Below are positions 42,554 to 52,479 of a DNA stretch of 64,000 nucleotides, piece after piece; the stretch's first letter is position 1, and each line of letters begins with the position of its first letter. The DNA is from Pyxidicoccus caerfyrddinensis. Lineage in GTDB: Bacteria; Myxococcota; Myxococcia; Myxococcales; Myxococcaceae. The translations under genes were made by a program, and so were the position numbers. Where the stretch lies: NCBI RefSeq assembly GCF_010894405.1, contig NZ_JAAIYA010000007.1, positions 1-64,000 on the forward strand, given 5' to 3'. Under the pieces are notes generated by a model. The model saw nothing but the letters and a program-made list of their open reading frames with translations. It did not search any database and was not told the DNA's origin.

Positions 42554-43695
42554 GAGTGGCTCCTCGGCGCCTTCTTCGGCTCGGCGGGGGCGCGCTCCCT
42601 ACCATTGGGGCCCCACGCCTGCACCATTAGGTCCACGCAGACGTCCGCCAGCTCCTTGGCGGCCTCCGGGCGGCCCAGCAGGCCCGCCTTCTTCTCCATG
42701 TTCTTGAGCTTCGCCGGGTCGCTCTTCAGCGCGCGGATGGTCTCCGCCAGCTTCGTCCCGGTGAGCTCCGACTCGCGGAACATCAGCGCCGCGCCCGCGT
42801 CCACCAGCGCCTTCGCATTCACCGCCTGGTGGTCATCCGTGGCGTGCGGGAAGGGAATGAGGATGCTGGCCTTCTTGCACACCGTCAGCTCCGCCAGCGT
42901 GGTGGCGCCGGCGCGACAGACGACGAGGTCCGCCTTCGCGTACGCGCTCGACATGTCGTCGATGAACTCCACCACGTCCGCCTGGAAGCCCTTCTCCGCG
43001 TAGCCCTTGCGCACCTGCTCCAGGTCGTTCTTCCCCGTCTGGTGGACGAAGTGCAGCCCGTCCTTCAAGTCCCCCAGGGAGTCCAGCGCCTCAATCATCC
43101 GCTGGTTGATGCCGCGCGCACCCAGGCTGCCGCCGAAGACGAGCAGCGAGAACTTCTCGTGCGCCACGTGGCTGCGCAGGTAGTTGTCCATCAGCTTGCG
43201 GCGGATGGGGTTGCCGATGAGCTGCACCTTCTTCTCGGGGAAGAAGCGGCTCGCGCCCTCGAAGGCGGTGAAGACGACGCGCACCACCTTGCCCAGCACC
43301 TTGTTGGTGAGGCCCGGCAGCGCGTTCTGCTCCTGAATCGCCGTGGGGATGCCCATCAGCCACGCGGCCAGCACCACCGGCCCGCTGGCGTAGCCGCCCA
43401 CGCCCACCACCACGTCCGGCTTCTGCCGGGCGAGGATGCGGAACGACTCGATGAAGGCCAGCGGCAGGGCGAAGAGCGCCTTGATGAAGGCGAACAGGTT
43501 CTTCCCCTTGAGGCCCTGCACCTTCACCAGCTCCAGCGGGTAGCCCTCCTTCGGCACCACGCGCGCCTCGAGGCCCCGCTCGGTGCCCACGAAGACCACC
43601 TCGTTGCCGTGGTGACGCGTCGTCACCTCTTCGGCCAGGGCGATGCCCGGGAAGAGGTGGCCACCGGTGCCGCCGCCCGCGATGAGGACCTTCAC
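42550..43695 (-). CDS. murG: Lipid II synthase, UDP-GlcNAc transferase MurG
   Basis: 381 residues from GTG 43695, which overlaps the ftsW stop as GTGA; the longer frame reads through ftsW and is a shadow. It adds GlcNAc to lipid I on the inner face of the membrane. It has '[20 protein letters not shown]' at the start, '[14 protein letters not shown]', '[14 protein letters not shown]', and the donor-binding '[20 protein letters not shown]' and '[10 protein letters not shown]' motifs. The C-terminal about 20 residues are basic and proline-rich beyond the usual end. Confidence 0.96.
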
Positions 43696-44864
43696 GCCGT
43701 CACCTCCCGCATGTCCGTGCCCGTCCGCGTGGCGCGCGTTGCCGGTTCGGCATTCGCGCTCAAGGACAACAGCACCCCCGCCGCGCCCATCAGCACCACC
43801 AGGGAAGTTCCTCCGTACGACACGAAGGGCAGCGTCAGCCCCTTCGTGGGCAAGAGCCCCATCGCCACGCACATATTCACCGTGGCCTGGAACGCGATGA
43901 TGGAGGTGATGCCCAGCCCCAGGTACGTGCCGAACGTCTCCCCTGCGGCCAGGCTGGCGCGCACCCCACGCCACAGCACCGTTCCGTACAGCGCCACCAG
44001 CAACCCCACGCCTATCAGCCCCGTCTCCTCGCCGATGATGGAGAAGATGAAGTCGGTGTGCGCCTCCGGCAGGAAGAAGAGCTTCTGCCGCCCGTCCCCC
44101 AGCCCCAGGCCCAACACACCGCCCGAGCCGATGGACATCAGCGACTCGGCCACCTGGTAGCCCACGTCGTGCCGGTGCGCCCACGGGTCGAGGAACGCGA
44201 GGATGCGCTTCATGCGGTACGGGCTCGTCGCAATCGCCACGTACGCCAGGGGCAGCGCCAGCAGCACCGAGCCCACCAGGTAGCTCAGCTTCGCGCCGGC
44301 CGCGAAGAGCAGCACGAAGAGCATGAACACCAGCAGCACGCTGCTGCCGAAGTCCGGCTGGAGCATGCACAAGAGGACGAGCACGCCACACAGGGCCAGG
44401 TGCGGGAGGAAGCCCACGGAGAAGGTGGCCACCTTCTCGCGCTTCTTCGCCAGCGAGTAGGACAGGTAGACGACCCAGGCGAACTTCGCCACCTCCGCGG
44501 GCTGCAGGCTGAAGCCCGGCAGGCGAATCCACCGGCGCGCGCCGCCCGCCGTGGTGCCGACGCCGGGAATGGCCACCGCCACCAGCAGGACGATGGCGAC
44601 GAGCAGCAGCGGGTAGGCCCAGCGCGCCAGCTTGCGCCAGCCCACCTTCATGGCCACCGCCATGGCCACCACGCCCATGCCGGCCGCGGTGAGCTGGCGC
44701 TTGAAGAAGTACAGGCTGTCACCCAGCTTGTCCTGCGCCAGCACCGCGCTGGCCGAGTACACCATCACCAGCCCGAAGGTGACGAGGCCGAGCACTGCGC
44801 ACAGGAGTATCGGGTCGAACCGCACGGAGGCGGACGCGGGAGGAGTGGTCTTCATGTCCATCAC
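43692..44864 (-). CDS. ftsW: SEDS peptidoglycan polymerase FtsW
   Basis: 390 residues from GTG 44864 (GTGA overlap with murD); ATGs at 44861 and 44855 are possible starts. About ten membrane helices with the SEDS signatures: 'LQPAEVAKFAWVVYLSYSLA' in the middle, the long loop 'GQKLFFLPEAHTDFIFSIIG'-type sequence ('LFFLPEAHTDFIFSIIGEE'), and the C-terminal 'LPFVSYGGTSL'. FtsW polymerises lipid II with the class B PBP FtsI, encoded in the same operon. Confidence 0.96.
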   Translation of the reverse strand: MMDMKTTPPASASVRFDPILLCAVLGLVTFGLVMVYSASAVLAQDKLGDSLYFFKRQLTAAGMGVVAMAVAMKVGWRKLARWAYPLLLVAIVLLVAVAIPGVGTTAGGARRWIRLPGFSLQPAEVAKFAWVVYLSYSLAKKREKVATFSVGFLPHLALCGVLVLLCMLQPDFGSSVLLVFMLFVLLFAAGAKLSYLVGSVLLALPLAYVAIATSPYRMKRILAFLDPWAHRHDVGYQVAESLMSIGSGGVLGLGLGDGRQKLFFLPEAHTDFIFSIIGEETGLIGVGLLVALYGTVLWRGVRASLAAGETFGTYLGLGITSIIAFQATVNMCVAMGLLPTKGLTLPFVSYGGTSLVVLMGAAGVLLSLSANAEPATRATRTGTDMREVTA

Positions 44865-46228
44865 AGCGCCCCGACGAGGCGTTTGAAGGTGTCGCCCCGG
44901 TCCTCGAAGTTCTTGAACTGGTCATACGACGCGCACGCGGGCGACAGCAGCACCGTGTCCCCCGCCTTCGCCACTTCACGCGCCTTCTTCACCGCCGCGT
45001 CCAGCGTGCCGCACGCATGCACCGGCGCCTGCCCGGCGTACGCCTTTGCAAGGACGTCCGCGTCCTGGCCGATGGTGAGCACGCCCTTCACCTTGCCCCG
45101 CCCCTCCTCCACCATGGGCGCGTACGGCGCGCCCTTGCCCTTGCCGCCGGCAATCAGCCACAGGTCGCCCTTGAAGGCGCGCAGCGCCACCAGCACCGAG
45201 TCCACGTTGGTAGCCTTGGAGTCGTTCACCCACTCCACGCCGTCCAGCACGCGCACGCTCTCCATGCGGTGCGGCAGCCCGGGATAGCTGTCCAGCCCCG
45301 CCTGCACCGCGTCGGCCGGCACGCCGCCCAGCCGCGCCAGCAGCGTCGCCGCCATGGCGTTCTGCGCGTTGTGCGCGCCGCGCAGCGCGCGGTTGGTGAG
45401 CCGGTAGTGCTCGTTCAGGAAGTCGAGCCGGAAGCCGCCCTCCTCCGCGATGGCCTGCCCCGCCAGCTTCGGCGCGTCCGCTACCGGGCGCCCCGTCATG
45501 CCGAAGCCGTACACGGGCACCTTCGCCGCGCGCGCCAGCCCCAGCACGTCGGCGTCGTCCGCGTTGACCACCGCGAAGTCTCCGGCCTGCTGGCTCTGGA
45601 AGATGCGCGCCTTGGCCGCGCCGTAGTCGGCGTGGGTGGCGTACCGGTCCAGGTGGTCCGGCGTGAGGTTGAGGATGGCGGCGCCGCGCGGGCGCAGGGT
45701 GCGGATGCCCTCGAGCTGGAAGCTGGACAGCTCCACCACCAGCGCGTCCCAGGCCTTCGGGGCCAGGGCCGCTTCGGAGAAGGGCCGGCCCAGGTTGCCG
45801 CCCACGAAGGTGCGCCGGCCGCCGCGCAGGAACAACTCGCCGGTGAGCGCCGTGGTGGTGCTCTTCCCGTTGGTGCCGGTGATGCCGAACAGGGGCACGT
45901 CGGTGAGGAAGCGCGAGGCCAGCTCCACTTCGCCCCACACCGCCACGCCCGCCGAGCGCGCGGCCTCAATCTCCGGCAGCGCCAGCGGCACGCCGGGGCT
46001 CACCACCACGAGGTCCTGCGACGCGAGCAGGCCCGGGGGCACGGGGCCGGTGACGAGCGACGCGCCGAGGGACTTCACCTCGCGGCCCACCTCGCCCAGC
46101 GCGTCCTCGGTGCGAGCATCCAGCGCCGTGACGTGGGCGCCGTGCTGGCGCAGGAGGCGCAGCGCCGCCACGCCACTCTTCGCCAGCCCGTATACGAGGA
46201 CCTTCTGACCGGACAGCGACAACGACAT
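44861..46228 (-). CDS. murD: UDP-N-acetylmuramoylalanine--D-glutamate ligase
   Basis: 455 residues from ATG 46228. It adds D-Glu to the stem peptide. It has an N-terminal Rossmann-like domain ('VLVYGLAKSGVAALRLL'), the ATP loop 'FGITGTNGKSTTTALTG', 'VVELSSFQLEG', 'LTPDHLDRY', and the C-terminal 'VNDSKATNVDSVLVALRAF' (Mur ligase). It lies 24 bases after mraY and overlaps ftsW. Confidence 0.96.
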   Translation of the reverse strand: MSLSLSGQKVLVYGLAKSGVAALRLLRQHGAHVTALDARTEDALGEVGREVKSLGASLVTGPVPPGLLASQDLVVVSPGVPLALPEIEAARSAGVAVWGEVELASRFLTDVPLFGITGTNGKSTTTALTGELFLRGGRRTFVGGNLGRPFSEAALAPKAWDALVVELSSFQLEGIRTLRPRGAAILNLTPDHLDRYATHADYGAAKARIFQSQQAGDFAVVNADDADVLGLARAAKVPVYGFGMTGRPVADAPKLAGQAIAEEGGFRLDFLNEHYRLTNRALRGAHNAQNAMAATLLARLGGVPADAVQAGLDSYPGLPHRMESVRVLDGVEWVNDSKATNVDSVLVALRAFKGDLWLIAGGKGKGAPYAPMVEEGRGKVKGVLTIGQDADVLAKAYAGQAPVHACGTLDAAVKKAREVAKAGDTVLLSPACASYDQFKNFEDRGDTFKRLVGAL

Positions 46229-46252
46229 GGCCGAGCCCCCTTTGCCGCGGTT

Positions 46253-47431
46253 TCAGCGCAGCTTGAGCGACAGGAGCGCCACGCCACCACAGAGGATGGA
46301 GACGATCCAGAAACGGACGATGATCTTCGGCTCGGCCAGGCCCTTCAGCTCGAAGTGGTGGTGCACCGGCGCCATCTTGAAGACGCGCTTGCCCGTCATC
46401 TTGAAGGAGGCCACCTGAATCATCACGCTCAGGGCCTCCGCGAAGAAGATGCCGTGGATGATGGCGGACACCACCTCGTTCTTGGACAGCACCGCCAGCC
46501 CGCCCAGCGCGCCACCCAGCGCCAGCGAGCCGATGTCGCCCATGAAGACGGAGGCCGGATAGGTGTTGAACCAGAGGAAGGAGATGCCCGCGCCGACAAT
46601 CGCCGCGCAGAACACGGCCAGCTCCGCGCCACCCGGCACCTGGAGGATGCCCAGGTACTGGTACAGCGGCGTGGCCACGAGCTTCGGCACCCCGTTCACC
46701 AGCTCCGAGTCCGCGATGCTCAGCGTGGTACCGGCCACGTAGCAGAGCACCGCGAAGGTGATGGCGGAGACGATGGTGGGGACGATGGCCAGACCGTCCA
46801 GGCCGTCCGTGAGGTTGACGGCGTTGGAGGTGCCGACGATGACGAGCCACGCGAAGACGACGTAGAACCAGCCCAGGTCCGGGTTGAACCAGCGGGTGGG
46901 GATGAAGGGCACCGTCAGCTTCGTGTTGATGAGCAGCGTGGGCCCGAAGGAGCCGTCCGGGTGCGTCCACGTGGTGAGCAGGCCGAACACCGCCACCAGG
47001 AAGAAGAAGGTCTGCAGCACCATCTTGTAACGGCCCGGCAACCCCTTCGAGTTGCGCTTGGACAACTTCAGCCAGTCATCCAGGAAGCCGATGAAGCCAT
47101 AGCCGAAGGTGAGCAGCAGCATCACCCACACGCCACGGCTGCCCAGGTCCGCGAACAGCAGCGTGCCGGCGGCGATGCAGATGAGGATGAGCGCGCCACC
47201 CATGGTGGGCGTGCCCTTCTTCTTCTGGTGCGAGTCCGGCGTGTCCTCGCGCACGTTGCTCTGCCCGTGCTGCTTCAGCCGCAGGCGGGCGATGAGCCGG
47301 GGACCGATGAGCATGCCGAGCAGCAGGGCGAAGACGCCCGCGGCGATGATGCGGAAGGTGGGGTAGCGCAGGAAGTTGAGGACGCGCCCTGCTTCCGTGT
47401 TCTGGATGAGCTCGTAGAGGAGATACAGCAC
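46253..47431 (-). CDS. mraY: Phospho-N-acetylmuramoyl-pentapeptide transferase MraY
   Basis: 392 residues from GTG 47431, whose first base is the last base of the murF stop (TAGTG). It transfers phospho-MurNAc-pentapeptide to undecaprenyl phosphate to make lipid I. About ten membrane helices; conserved cytosolic loops include 'KKGTPTMGGALI', 'NAVNLTDGLDGLAI' (catalytic Asp region), 'ASVFMGDIGSLALGG' and 'MAPVHHHFELKG'. All active-site motifs are intact. Confidence 0.97.
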   Translation of the reverse strand: MLYLLYELIQNTEAGRVLNFLRYPTFRIIAAGVFALLLGMLIGPRLIARLRLKQHGQSNVREDTPDSHQKKKGTPTMGGALILICIAAGTLLFADLGSRGVWVMLLLTFGYGFIGFLDDWLKLSKRNSKGLPGRYKMVLQTFFFLVAVFGLLTTWTHPDGSFGPTLLINTKLTVPFIPTRWFNPDLGWFYVVFAWLVIVGTSNAVNLTDGLDGLAIVPTIVSAITFAVLCYVAGTTLSIADSELVNGVPKLVATPLYQYLGILQVPGGAELAVFCAAIVGAGISFLWFNTYPASVFMGDIGSLALGGALGGLAVLSKNEVVSAIIHGIFFAEALSVMIQVASFKMTGKRVFKMAPVHHHFELKGLAEPKIIVRFWIVSILCGGVALLSLKLR

Positions 47432-48831
47432 TAGTGATGTCCTCCGGGGGCTGGCGCGCCCGTGAGCGCCGCCACCACCCGCTCCAGCCGCATGCCGCGG
47501 CTGGCCTTCACCAGCACCACGTCACCCGCGCGCAGCTGGGGCGACAACCAGGCCACCAGCGGCTCGATCTCGGTGAAGTGGGCAGCGGAATTGCCCATGG
47601 AAGCGGCCTCCCACCCCTTGACGGAGCGGGGACCGAAGAAGGCCGCGAGCTTCGCGTGCCCGGGAACGCGCCCGCCCAGGCGCGAGTGCTCTTCCAGCTC
47701 GCCCGGACCCAGCTCCAGCATGTCCCCCAGCACCACCACCGGACGGCCGCCAGCGGGCACCAGCGTGCCCAGCGTCTCCAGCGCCGCGTCCATGGACGCC
47801 GGGTTGGCGTTGTAGCAGTCGTCAATCACCGTCACGCCGCCCTTGCCGTCCAGCACGTTGAGGCGCCGCGCGTACGGCCGCGCCGTCTCCAGGCCGCGCA
47901 CGCACTCCTCCGGCGAGTAGCCCAGCGCCAGCGCCAGCGCGAAGGCCGCCGTGGCGTTCTGCGCATTATGCGGACCGATGAAGTGCAGCCGCACCGGCCA
48001 GTCACGGCCCGCGTACCGCACCGTGGCCACCATGCCGTCACGGCCGTGCGTCTCCACGCCCGTCAGCCGCACGTCCGCGCCCTCCGCGCGGCCGAAGGTC
48101 AGCCGCTTCGCCTTGCTGCGCGCGGCCTGCTTCGGGATGAGCGGGTCATCCACATTCACCACCACCGTGGACGTGGGGCCCAGCTCGCGGAACATCTCCC
48201 CTTCCGCCTCCGCCACACCCTCGATGCTGCCCAGCCCTTCGAGGTGCTCGGGCTGGACGACGGTGATGACACCGGCGTCGGGGCGCACCACGCGGGTGAG
48301 CCGTTCAATCTCACCGGGGCGGTTCATGCCCACCTCGATGACGGCCGCCACGTGCTGCGGCTCCAGGCGGAAGAGCGTCAGCGGGACGCCCACCTCGTTG
48401 TTGAGGTTGCCCTCCGTCTTCAGGGCCGGCCCGCGCGTGGCGAGGATGGCGCCCACCATCTCCTTGGTGGTCGTCTTCCCGTTGGAGCCGCCCACCGCGC
48501 AGAGGGGAATCTTGAAGCGCTGCCGGTGGTGACGGCCGAGGGCCCCCAGCGCCATCAGCGTGTCCTCCACCTCGTAGAGGGGGAAGCCCTCCGGCAGCAC
48601 GGGCAGCGTGCGCCCGCGGGCGACGACGGCGCCGGCCGCCCCGCCCTTCGCCGCCGCGTCCACGAAGGCGTGCGCGTCGAAGCGCTCGCCGACGAGGGCC
48701 AGGAAGAGACAGCCCGGGGTGAGCGAGCGCGTGTCGGTGCAGACCGCGGAGAATTCGGCCGGGGCCGCGCCTCCGCGCCGGGTGGCACCGGTCGCCTGCA
48801 CCACCTCATCGTCGTTGAATCGGGCTGACAT
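47431..48831 (-). CDS. murF: UDP-MurNAc-tripeptide--D-Ala-D-Ala ligase
   Basis: 466 residues from ATG 48831, 54 bases after the murE stop. It joins D-Ala-D-Ala to the UDP-MurNAc-tripeptide. The ATP loop is 'CAVGGSNGKTTTKEMVGAIL'; other family stretches are 'IEVGMNRPGEIERLTRV', 'GPHNAQNATAAFALAL' and 'VIDDCYNANPASMDAALE'. One-base overlap with mraY indicates coupled translation. Confidence 0.96.
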   Translation of the reverse strand: MSARFNDDEVVQATGATRRGGAAPAEFSAVCTDTRSLTPGCLFLALVGERFDAHAFVDAAAKGGAAGAVVARGRTLPVLPEGFPLYEVEDTLMALGALGRHHRQRFKIPLCAVGGSNGKTTTKEMVGAILATRGPALKTEGNLNNEVGVPLTLFRLEPQHVAAVIEVGMNRPGEIERLTRVVRPDAGVITVVQPEHLEGLGSIEGVAEAEGEMFRELGPTSTVVVNVDDPLIPKQAARSKAKRLTFGRAEGADVRLTGVETHGRDGMVATVRYAGRDWPVRLHFIGPHNAQNATAAFALALALGYSPEECVRGLETARPYARRLNVLDGKGGVTVIDDCYNANPASMDAALETLGTLVPAGGRPVVVLGDMLELGPGELEEHSRLGGRVPGHAKLAAFFGPRSVKGWEAASMGNSAAHFTEIEPLVAWLSPQLRAGDVVLVKASRGMRLERVVAALTGAPAPGGHH

Positions 48832-48885
48832 AGGGGTGTGGGGTGCGAGCGCGGCCGGGGCCGGACCGCGCTCGCGCGACTTCAG

Positions 48886-50406
48886 CTAGGGGGTGCGGTT
48901 GGCCAGCGCCTTCGCCGCCACCTGGCGGTCGTCGAAGTTGTGCTTCTCCGTGCCCACCTGCTGATACGTCTCGTGGCCCTTGCCGGCGATGAGGACGACG
49001 TCGTCCGCGGTGGCCAGACCGATGGCGAGCTCGATGGCGGCGCGGCGGTCCGCGTCCACGAGGTAGCCCTTCTCACCCGACTTGGCCTTGCCCGCGGAGA
49101 TGCGGCGCAGGCCGCCCTTCTCCAGGCCCGGCGTCACCTCGGAGATGATGTCGTCCGGGTTCTCGGTGCGGGGGTTGTCGCTGGTGACGATGGCCAGGTC
49201 CGCGGCCTCCGCCGCCACCGCGCCCATCAGCGGACGCTTGCCCTTGTCCCGGTCTCCACCGCAGCCGAAGACCGTGATGACACGGCCCTTGGCCAGCGCA
49301 CGCGCGGCCTCCAGCGCGCGCTTGAGCGCGTCGTCGGTGTGCGCGTAGTCCACCAGCACCGCCGGAGCACCGCCGGGGCCGTAGTTCTCCACGCGCTCCA
49401 TGCGGCCGGCCACCGGCGTCATGCGCTCGATGCCTTCCTGCACGTCGCGCCGGGCGAAGCCCGCGCCCAGGCCGATGCCCGCCGCCAGGAGGATGTTCTC
49501 CAGGTTGTGGGGCCCCAGCAGCTTGCTCTTGATGGGGATGTCACCGGCCGGCGTCTTCAGCGTGCCCTTGATGCCCTGGAGCGTGAAGGTGACGTCGGCG
49601 GCGGAGACCTCCCCGTTGCCCACGCGGCTGAACTTCCACGCCATGCGCTTCTGGCCGCGCAGCTCGTTGTAGATGCGGCTGGCGTAGGTGTCGTCGCCGT
49701 TGACCACGGCCACGCCGGTGGCGGACAGGTTCTCGGCGAACAGCTTCCGCTTCGACTGGAAGTAGTCCTCCATGTCCTTGTGGTAGTCGAGGTGGTCTCG
49801 GCTCAGGTTGGAGAAGCCGGCCGCCTTGAAGGTGAGCCCGTGCACGCGCTCCTGCGCGAGCGCATGGCTGGACACCTCCATGATGACCGTCTCCACCCCC
49901 GCGTCGACCATCTCCCGGAAGATGCGGTGCAGCTCCAGCGCATCCGGGGTGGTGTTGGCGCTCTCCACCGTCTTTCCGGAGAACTTGTAGCCCAGCGTGC
50001 CGATGACACCGGTGGCCGCATAGGCCGCCGTGCTCATCGCCTCCAGCAAGTAGGTCGTCGTCGTCTTCCCGTTCGTCCCGGTGACACCGAGCAGCGTGAG
50101 CTGGTCGGCGGGACGGCCGTAGAAGTTGGCCGCGATGATGGCCAGGGCCTTGCGCGCGTTGCCCACCTTGAAGAAGGGCACCTGCGAGGAGGGCACCGGC
50201 TTCTCGGAGACCACCGCCACCGCACCACGGGACACGGCCTCGCCGATGAACTGGGCCCCATCCTCCTTCGTGCCAGGAATGGCGACGAAGAGGTCCCCCG
50301 CCTTCACGCGCCGCGAGTCCTGCGTCACACCGGTGACGTCAACCGCGGAACGGCCGCCCGAGGTCTGCTCGGCACCACATCCTGCGAGGACATCCGTCAG
50401 CTTCAT
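48886..50406 (-). CDS. murE: UDP-MurNAc-L-Ala-D-Glu ligase MurE (diaminopimelate type likely)
   Basis: 506 residues from ATG 50406. It adds the third amino acid of the stem peptide. ATP loop 'LGVTGTNGKTTTTYLLEAM', 'MEVSSHALAQERVHG', and 'VLVDYAHTDDALKRALEAAR' are present. The substrate motif 'SDNPRTENPDDIISE' contains the DNPR box that marks meso-diaminopimelate-specific MurE. It is 51 bases after ftsI. Confidence 0.96.
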   Translation of the reverse strand: MKLTDVLAGCGAEQTSGGRSAVDVTGVTQDSRRVKAGDLFVAIPGTKEDGAQFIGEAVSRGAVAVVSEKPVPSSQVPFFKVGNARKALAIIAANFYGRPADQLTLLGVTGTNGKTTTTYLLEAMSTAAYAATGVIGTLGYKFSGKTVESANTTPDALELHRIFREMVDAGVETVIMEVSSHALAQERVHGLTFKAAGFSNLSRDHLDYHKDMEDYFQSKRKLFAENLSATGVAVVNGDDTYASRIYNELRGQKRMAWKFSRVGNGEVSAADVTFTLQGIKGTLKTPAGDIPIKSKLLGPHNLENILLAAGIGLGAGFARRDVQEGIERMTPVAGRMERVENYGPGGAPAVLVDYAHTDDALKRALEAARALAKGRVITVFGCGGDRDKGKRPLMGAVAAEAADLAIVTSDNPRTENPDDIISEVTPGLEKGGLRRISAGKAKSGEKGYLVDADRRAAIELAIGLATADDVVLIAGKGHETYQQVGTEKHNFDDRQVAAKALANRTP

Positions 50407-50457
50407 CTCTTCCCCTTCACACGTCTTGCAAGCGCGGGTCCTGGAGCGAGCGCGGCC

Positions 50458-52479
50458 TCATTGCCGCGTCGCGAGCTCCAGCGTCACCCGGGCCCCCTTC
50501 TCCACCAGTGCGCCGGCGGCGGGGGTTTGAGACACCACTCGTCCACTGCCCATTACTTGTGGCTCGAGAGCCGCGGCGAGCAGCTTCACCACGGCTTCCC
50601 GTCCTACCTGTCCCTGGACGTCCGGCACACGCACCGTGCCGGGCTCCGGGGTCTCCGTCACCGCCTCCGCCAGCACCGGACGCGCGGGCACGACGGCCTT
50701 GACGGCCACCGGCTTCGCCGCGACAGGCGCGGGGGACACGGCGGCCACGGCCACCTCGGGTGCCACCGTCCGGGACGGGGGCACGGCCAGGTGGGCCATG
50801 GCGGCAGTCGCAATCTCCTTGAAAGCAGGGGCAGCCACGAGCCCCCCGTATACGTCGGTCTTCGGTTCGTCCACTACGACAAGAATCACCGCGCGCGGTG
50901 ACTCGGCCGGCACCATGCCAGCGAAGGAGGCGATTCGCTTGTCCGAATACCCCCGGGCGACGGGGTCCGCCTTCTGGGCCGTCCCTGTCTTGCCCGCCAC
51001 CCTGTACTCCTCCATGGCGGCCCTGGGGGCGGTCCCCTCCTTGGTCACCACACTCTCGAGCATGCCCACCACCTGCCGGGCAACCTTGGATGAAACCACC
51101 CGGCGAATCTCCGTGGGGCGGTTTTCCAGCAGGACTACCCCATCCGGGTCCACCACCTTCGACACGAGGTAGGGCCGCATGAGCACGCCATCGTTGGCCA
51201 GCGCACCATAGGCGGACGCAATCTGGACCGCCGTGGCCGTCATCCCCTGGCCGAAGGACTGGGTGGCCAGGGCCACCTCCGCCTTCGGGAAGGGGATGAC
51301 GCCGCGCCCCTCGCCCGGCAGCGCCAGGCCGGTGCGCTCGGCGAAGCCGAAGGCGTGGTAGCCGGCGACGAGCTTCTCGCGCCCCAGCGCCTGGGCAATC
51401 TTCGCCATGCAGATGTTGGAGGACACCTGGAGGATGGCGCGGGGGGCCAGCCAGCCGTGCGGGTGGGTGTCGTTGATGGTGTGGCGGCCAATGGGCCAGG
51501 CGCCGTTCTCACAGAAGAAGACGCTGTCGGGCGTTATCGCCTGCTGATCCAGGGCCGCGGCCACCACGAGGGGCTTCGTCGTGGAGCCGGGCTCGAAGGT
51601 GTCCAGCGCGGCACGGTTGCGCATCTCGGCGCGCGTGCCGGCCCCGGGGTTGTTGGGGTTGAAGCGCGGGTGGTTGGCCACGGCCAGCAATTCGCCGGTG
51701 CGCGGGTCCAGCACCACCGCCATGCCGGCCACGCCCTTGGCCTCCTCCACCGCCTTGGCCAGCGCCTTCTCCGTCACGTACTGGAGGTGGCGGTCGATGG
51801 TGAGGGTGACGGCGGCGCCCTGGCGCTCCAGCGGGTCCATCGCGCCCTGCACCAGCAGCTTGCGGCCCTTGGCGTCGCGGAAGCCGGACATGCGCGAGTT
51901 CTGCCCGGACAGCTCCTCCTCGAAGGCCAGCTCCAGGCCCTCCAGGCCGTGGCCGTCCATGCCCACCATGCCCACCACGTGGGCGCCCAGCTCTCGCTGC
52001 GGGTAGAAGCGCTTGGGCTCCTTGGTGAAGCCGAAGCCGGGCAGGCCCAGCGCCTTCACCGCCTCCACCTCCTGCGGCTTGGCCTGGCGCTTCACCCACG
52101 CGAAGCGCTTGGCGCGGCCCAGGCGCGCGGCCATCTCGTCCGCGTCGACCTTGAGCGCCTTGGCCAGCGCGCGCGCGGCGGCCCGCACGTCCGGCAGCAT
52201 CGACGGGTCCACCCAGATGGAGTCCACCTCCACGCTCTGGGCCAGGGGGGTGCCACGCCGGTCGAAGATGTCGCCGCGGCGGGCGGGGATTTCAATCTGG
52301 CGGACGTACTGGTCCTGCGCCAGGCCGCGCAGCTTCTCCTGCTCGAAGACCTGGAGGAACACCGCGCGACCGAAGGCGACGCCCAGCAGCGTCAGGAAGA
52401 GGCCGAACAGCAGCTGCACCCGCAGCCTCAGCCACTTCGCGTTGGGCTCGGGAGCCCGCGTCGCCTTGAAGTCCCTCAC
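50458..52479 (-). CDS. ftsI: Division transpeptidase FtsI (PBP3) with PASTA domain
   Basis: 673 residues from GTG 52479 (GTGA overlap with ftsL). One membrane helix (about 22-42), the dimerisation region, then the transpeptidase: catalytic Ser299 in 'GSTTKP' (SxxK), 'VSSNI' (SxN) and 'AGKTGTAQ' (KTG). After an Ala/Pro/Val-rich linker (about 560-605) a C-terminal PASTA domain follows ('VRVPDVQGQVGREAVVKLLA'...). It cross-links septal peptidoglycan. PASTA is usual in Gram-positive PBP2x and less so in Gram-negative FtsI. Confidence 0.96.
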   Translation of the reverse strand: MRDFKATRAPEPNAKWLRLRVQLLFGLFLTLLGVAFGRAVFLQVFEQEKLRGLAQDQYVRQIEIPARRGDIFDRRGTPLAQSVEVDSIWVDPSMLPDVRAAARALAKALKVDADEMAARLGRAKRFAWVKRQAKPQEVEAVKALGLPGFGFTKEPKRFYPQRELGAHVVGMVGMDGHGLEGLELAFEEELSGQNSRMSGFRDAKGRKLLVQGAMDPLERQGAAVTLTIDRHLQYVTEKALAKAVEEAKGVAGMAVVLDPRTGELLAVANHPRFNPNNPGAGTRAEMRNRAALDTFEPGSTTKPLVVAAALDQQAITPDSVFFCENGAWPIGRHTINDTHPHGWLAPRAILQVSSNICMAKIAQALGREKLVAGYHAFGFAERTGLALPGEGRGVIPFPKAEVALATQSFGQGMTATAVQIASAYGALANDGVLMRPYLVSKVVDPDGVVLLENRPTEIRRVVSSKVARQVVGMLESVVTKEGTAPRAAMEEYRVAGKTGTAQKADPVARGYSDKRIASFAGMVPAESPRAVILVVVDEPKTDVYGGLVAAPAFKEIATAAMAHLAVPPSRTVAPEVAVAAVSPAPVAAKPVAVKAVVPARPVLAEAVTETPEPGTVRVPDVQGQVGREAVVKLLAAALEPQVMGSGRVVSQTPAAGALVEKGARVTLELATRQ

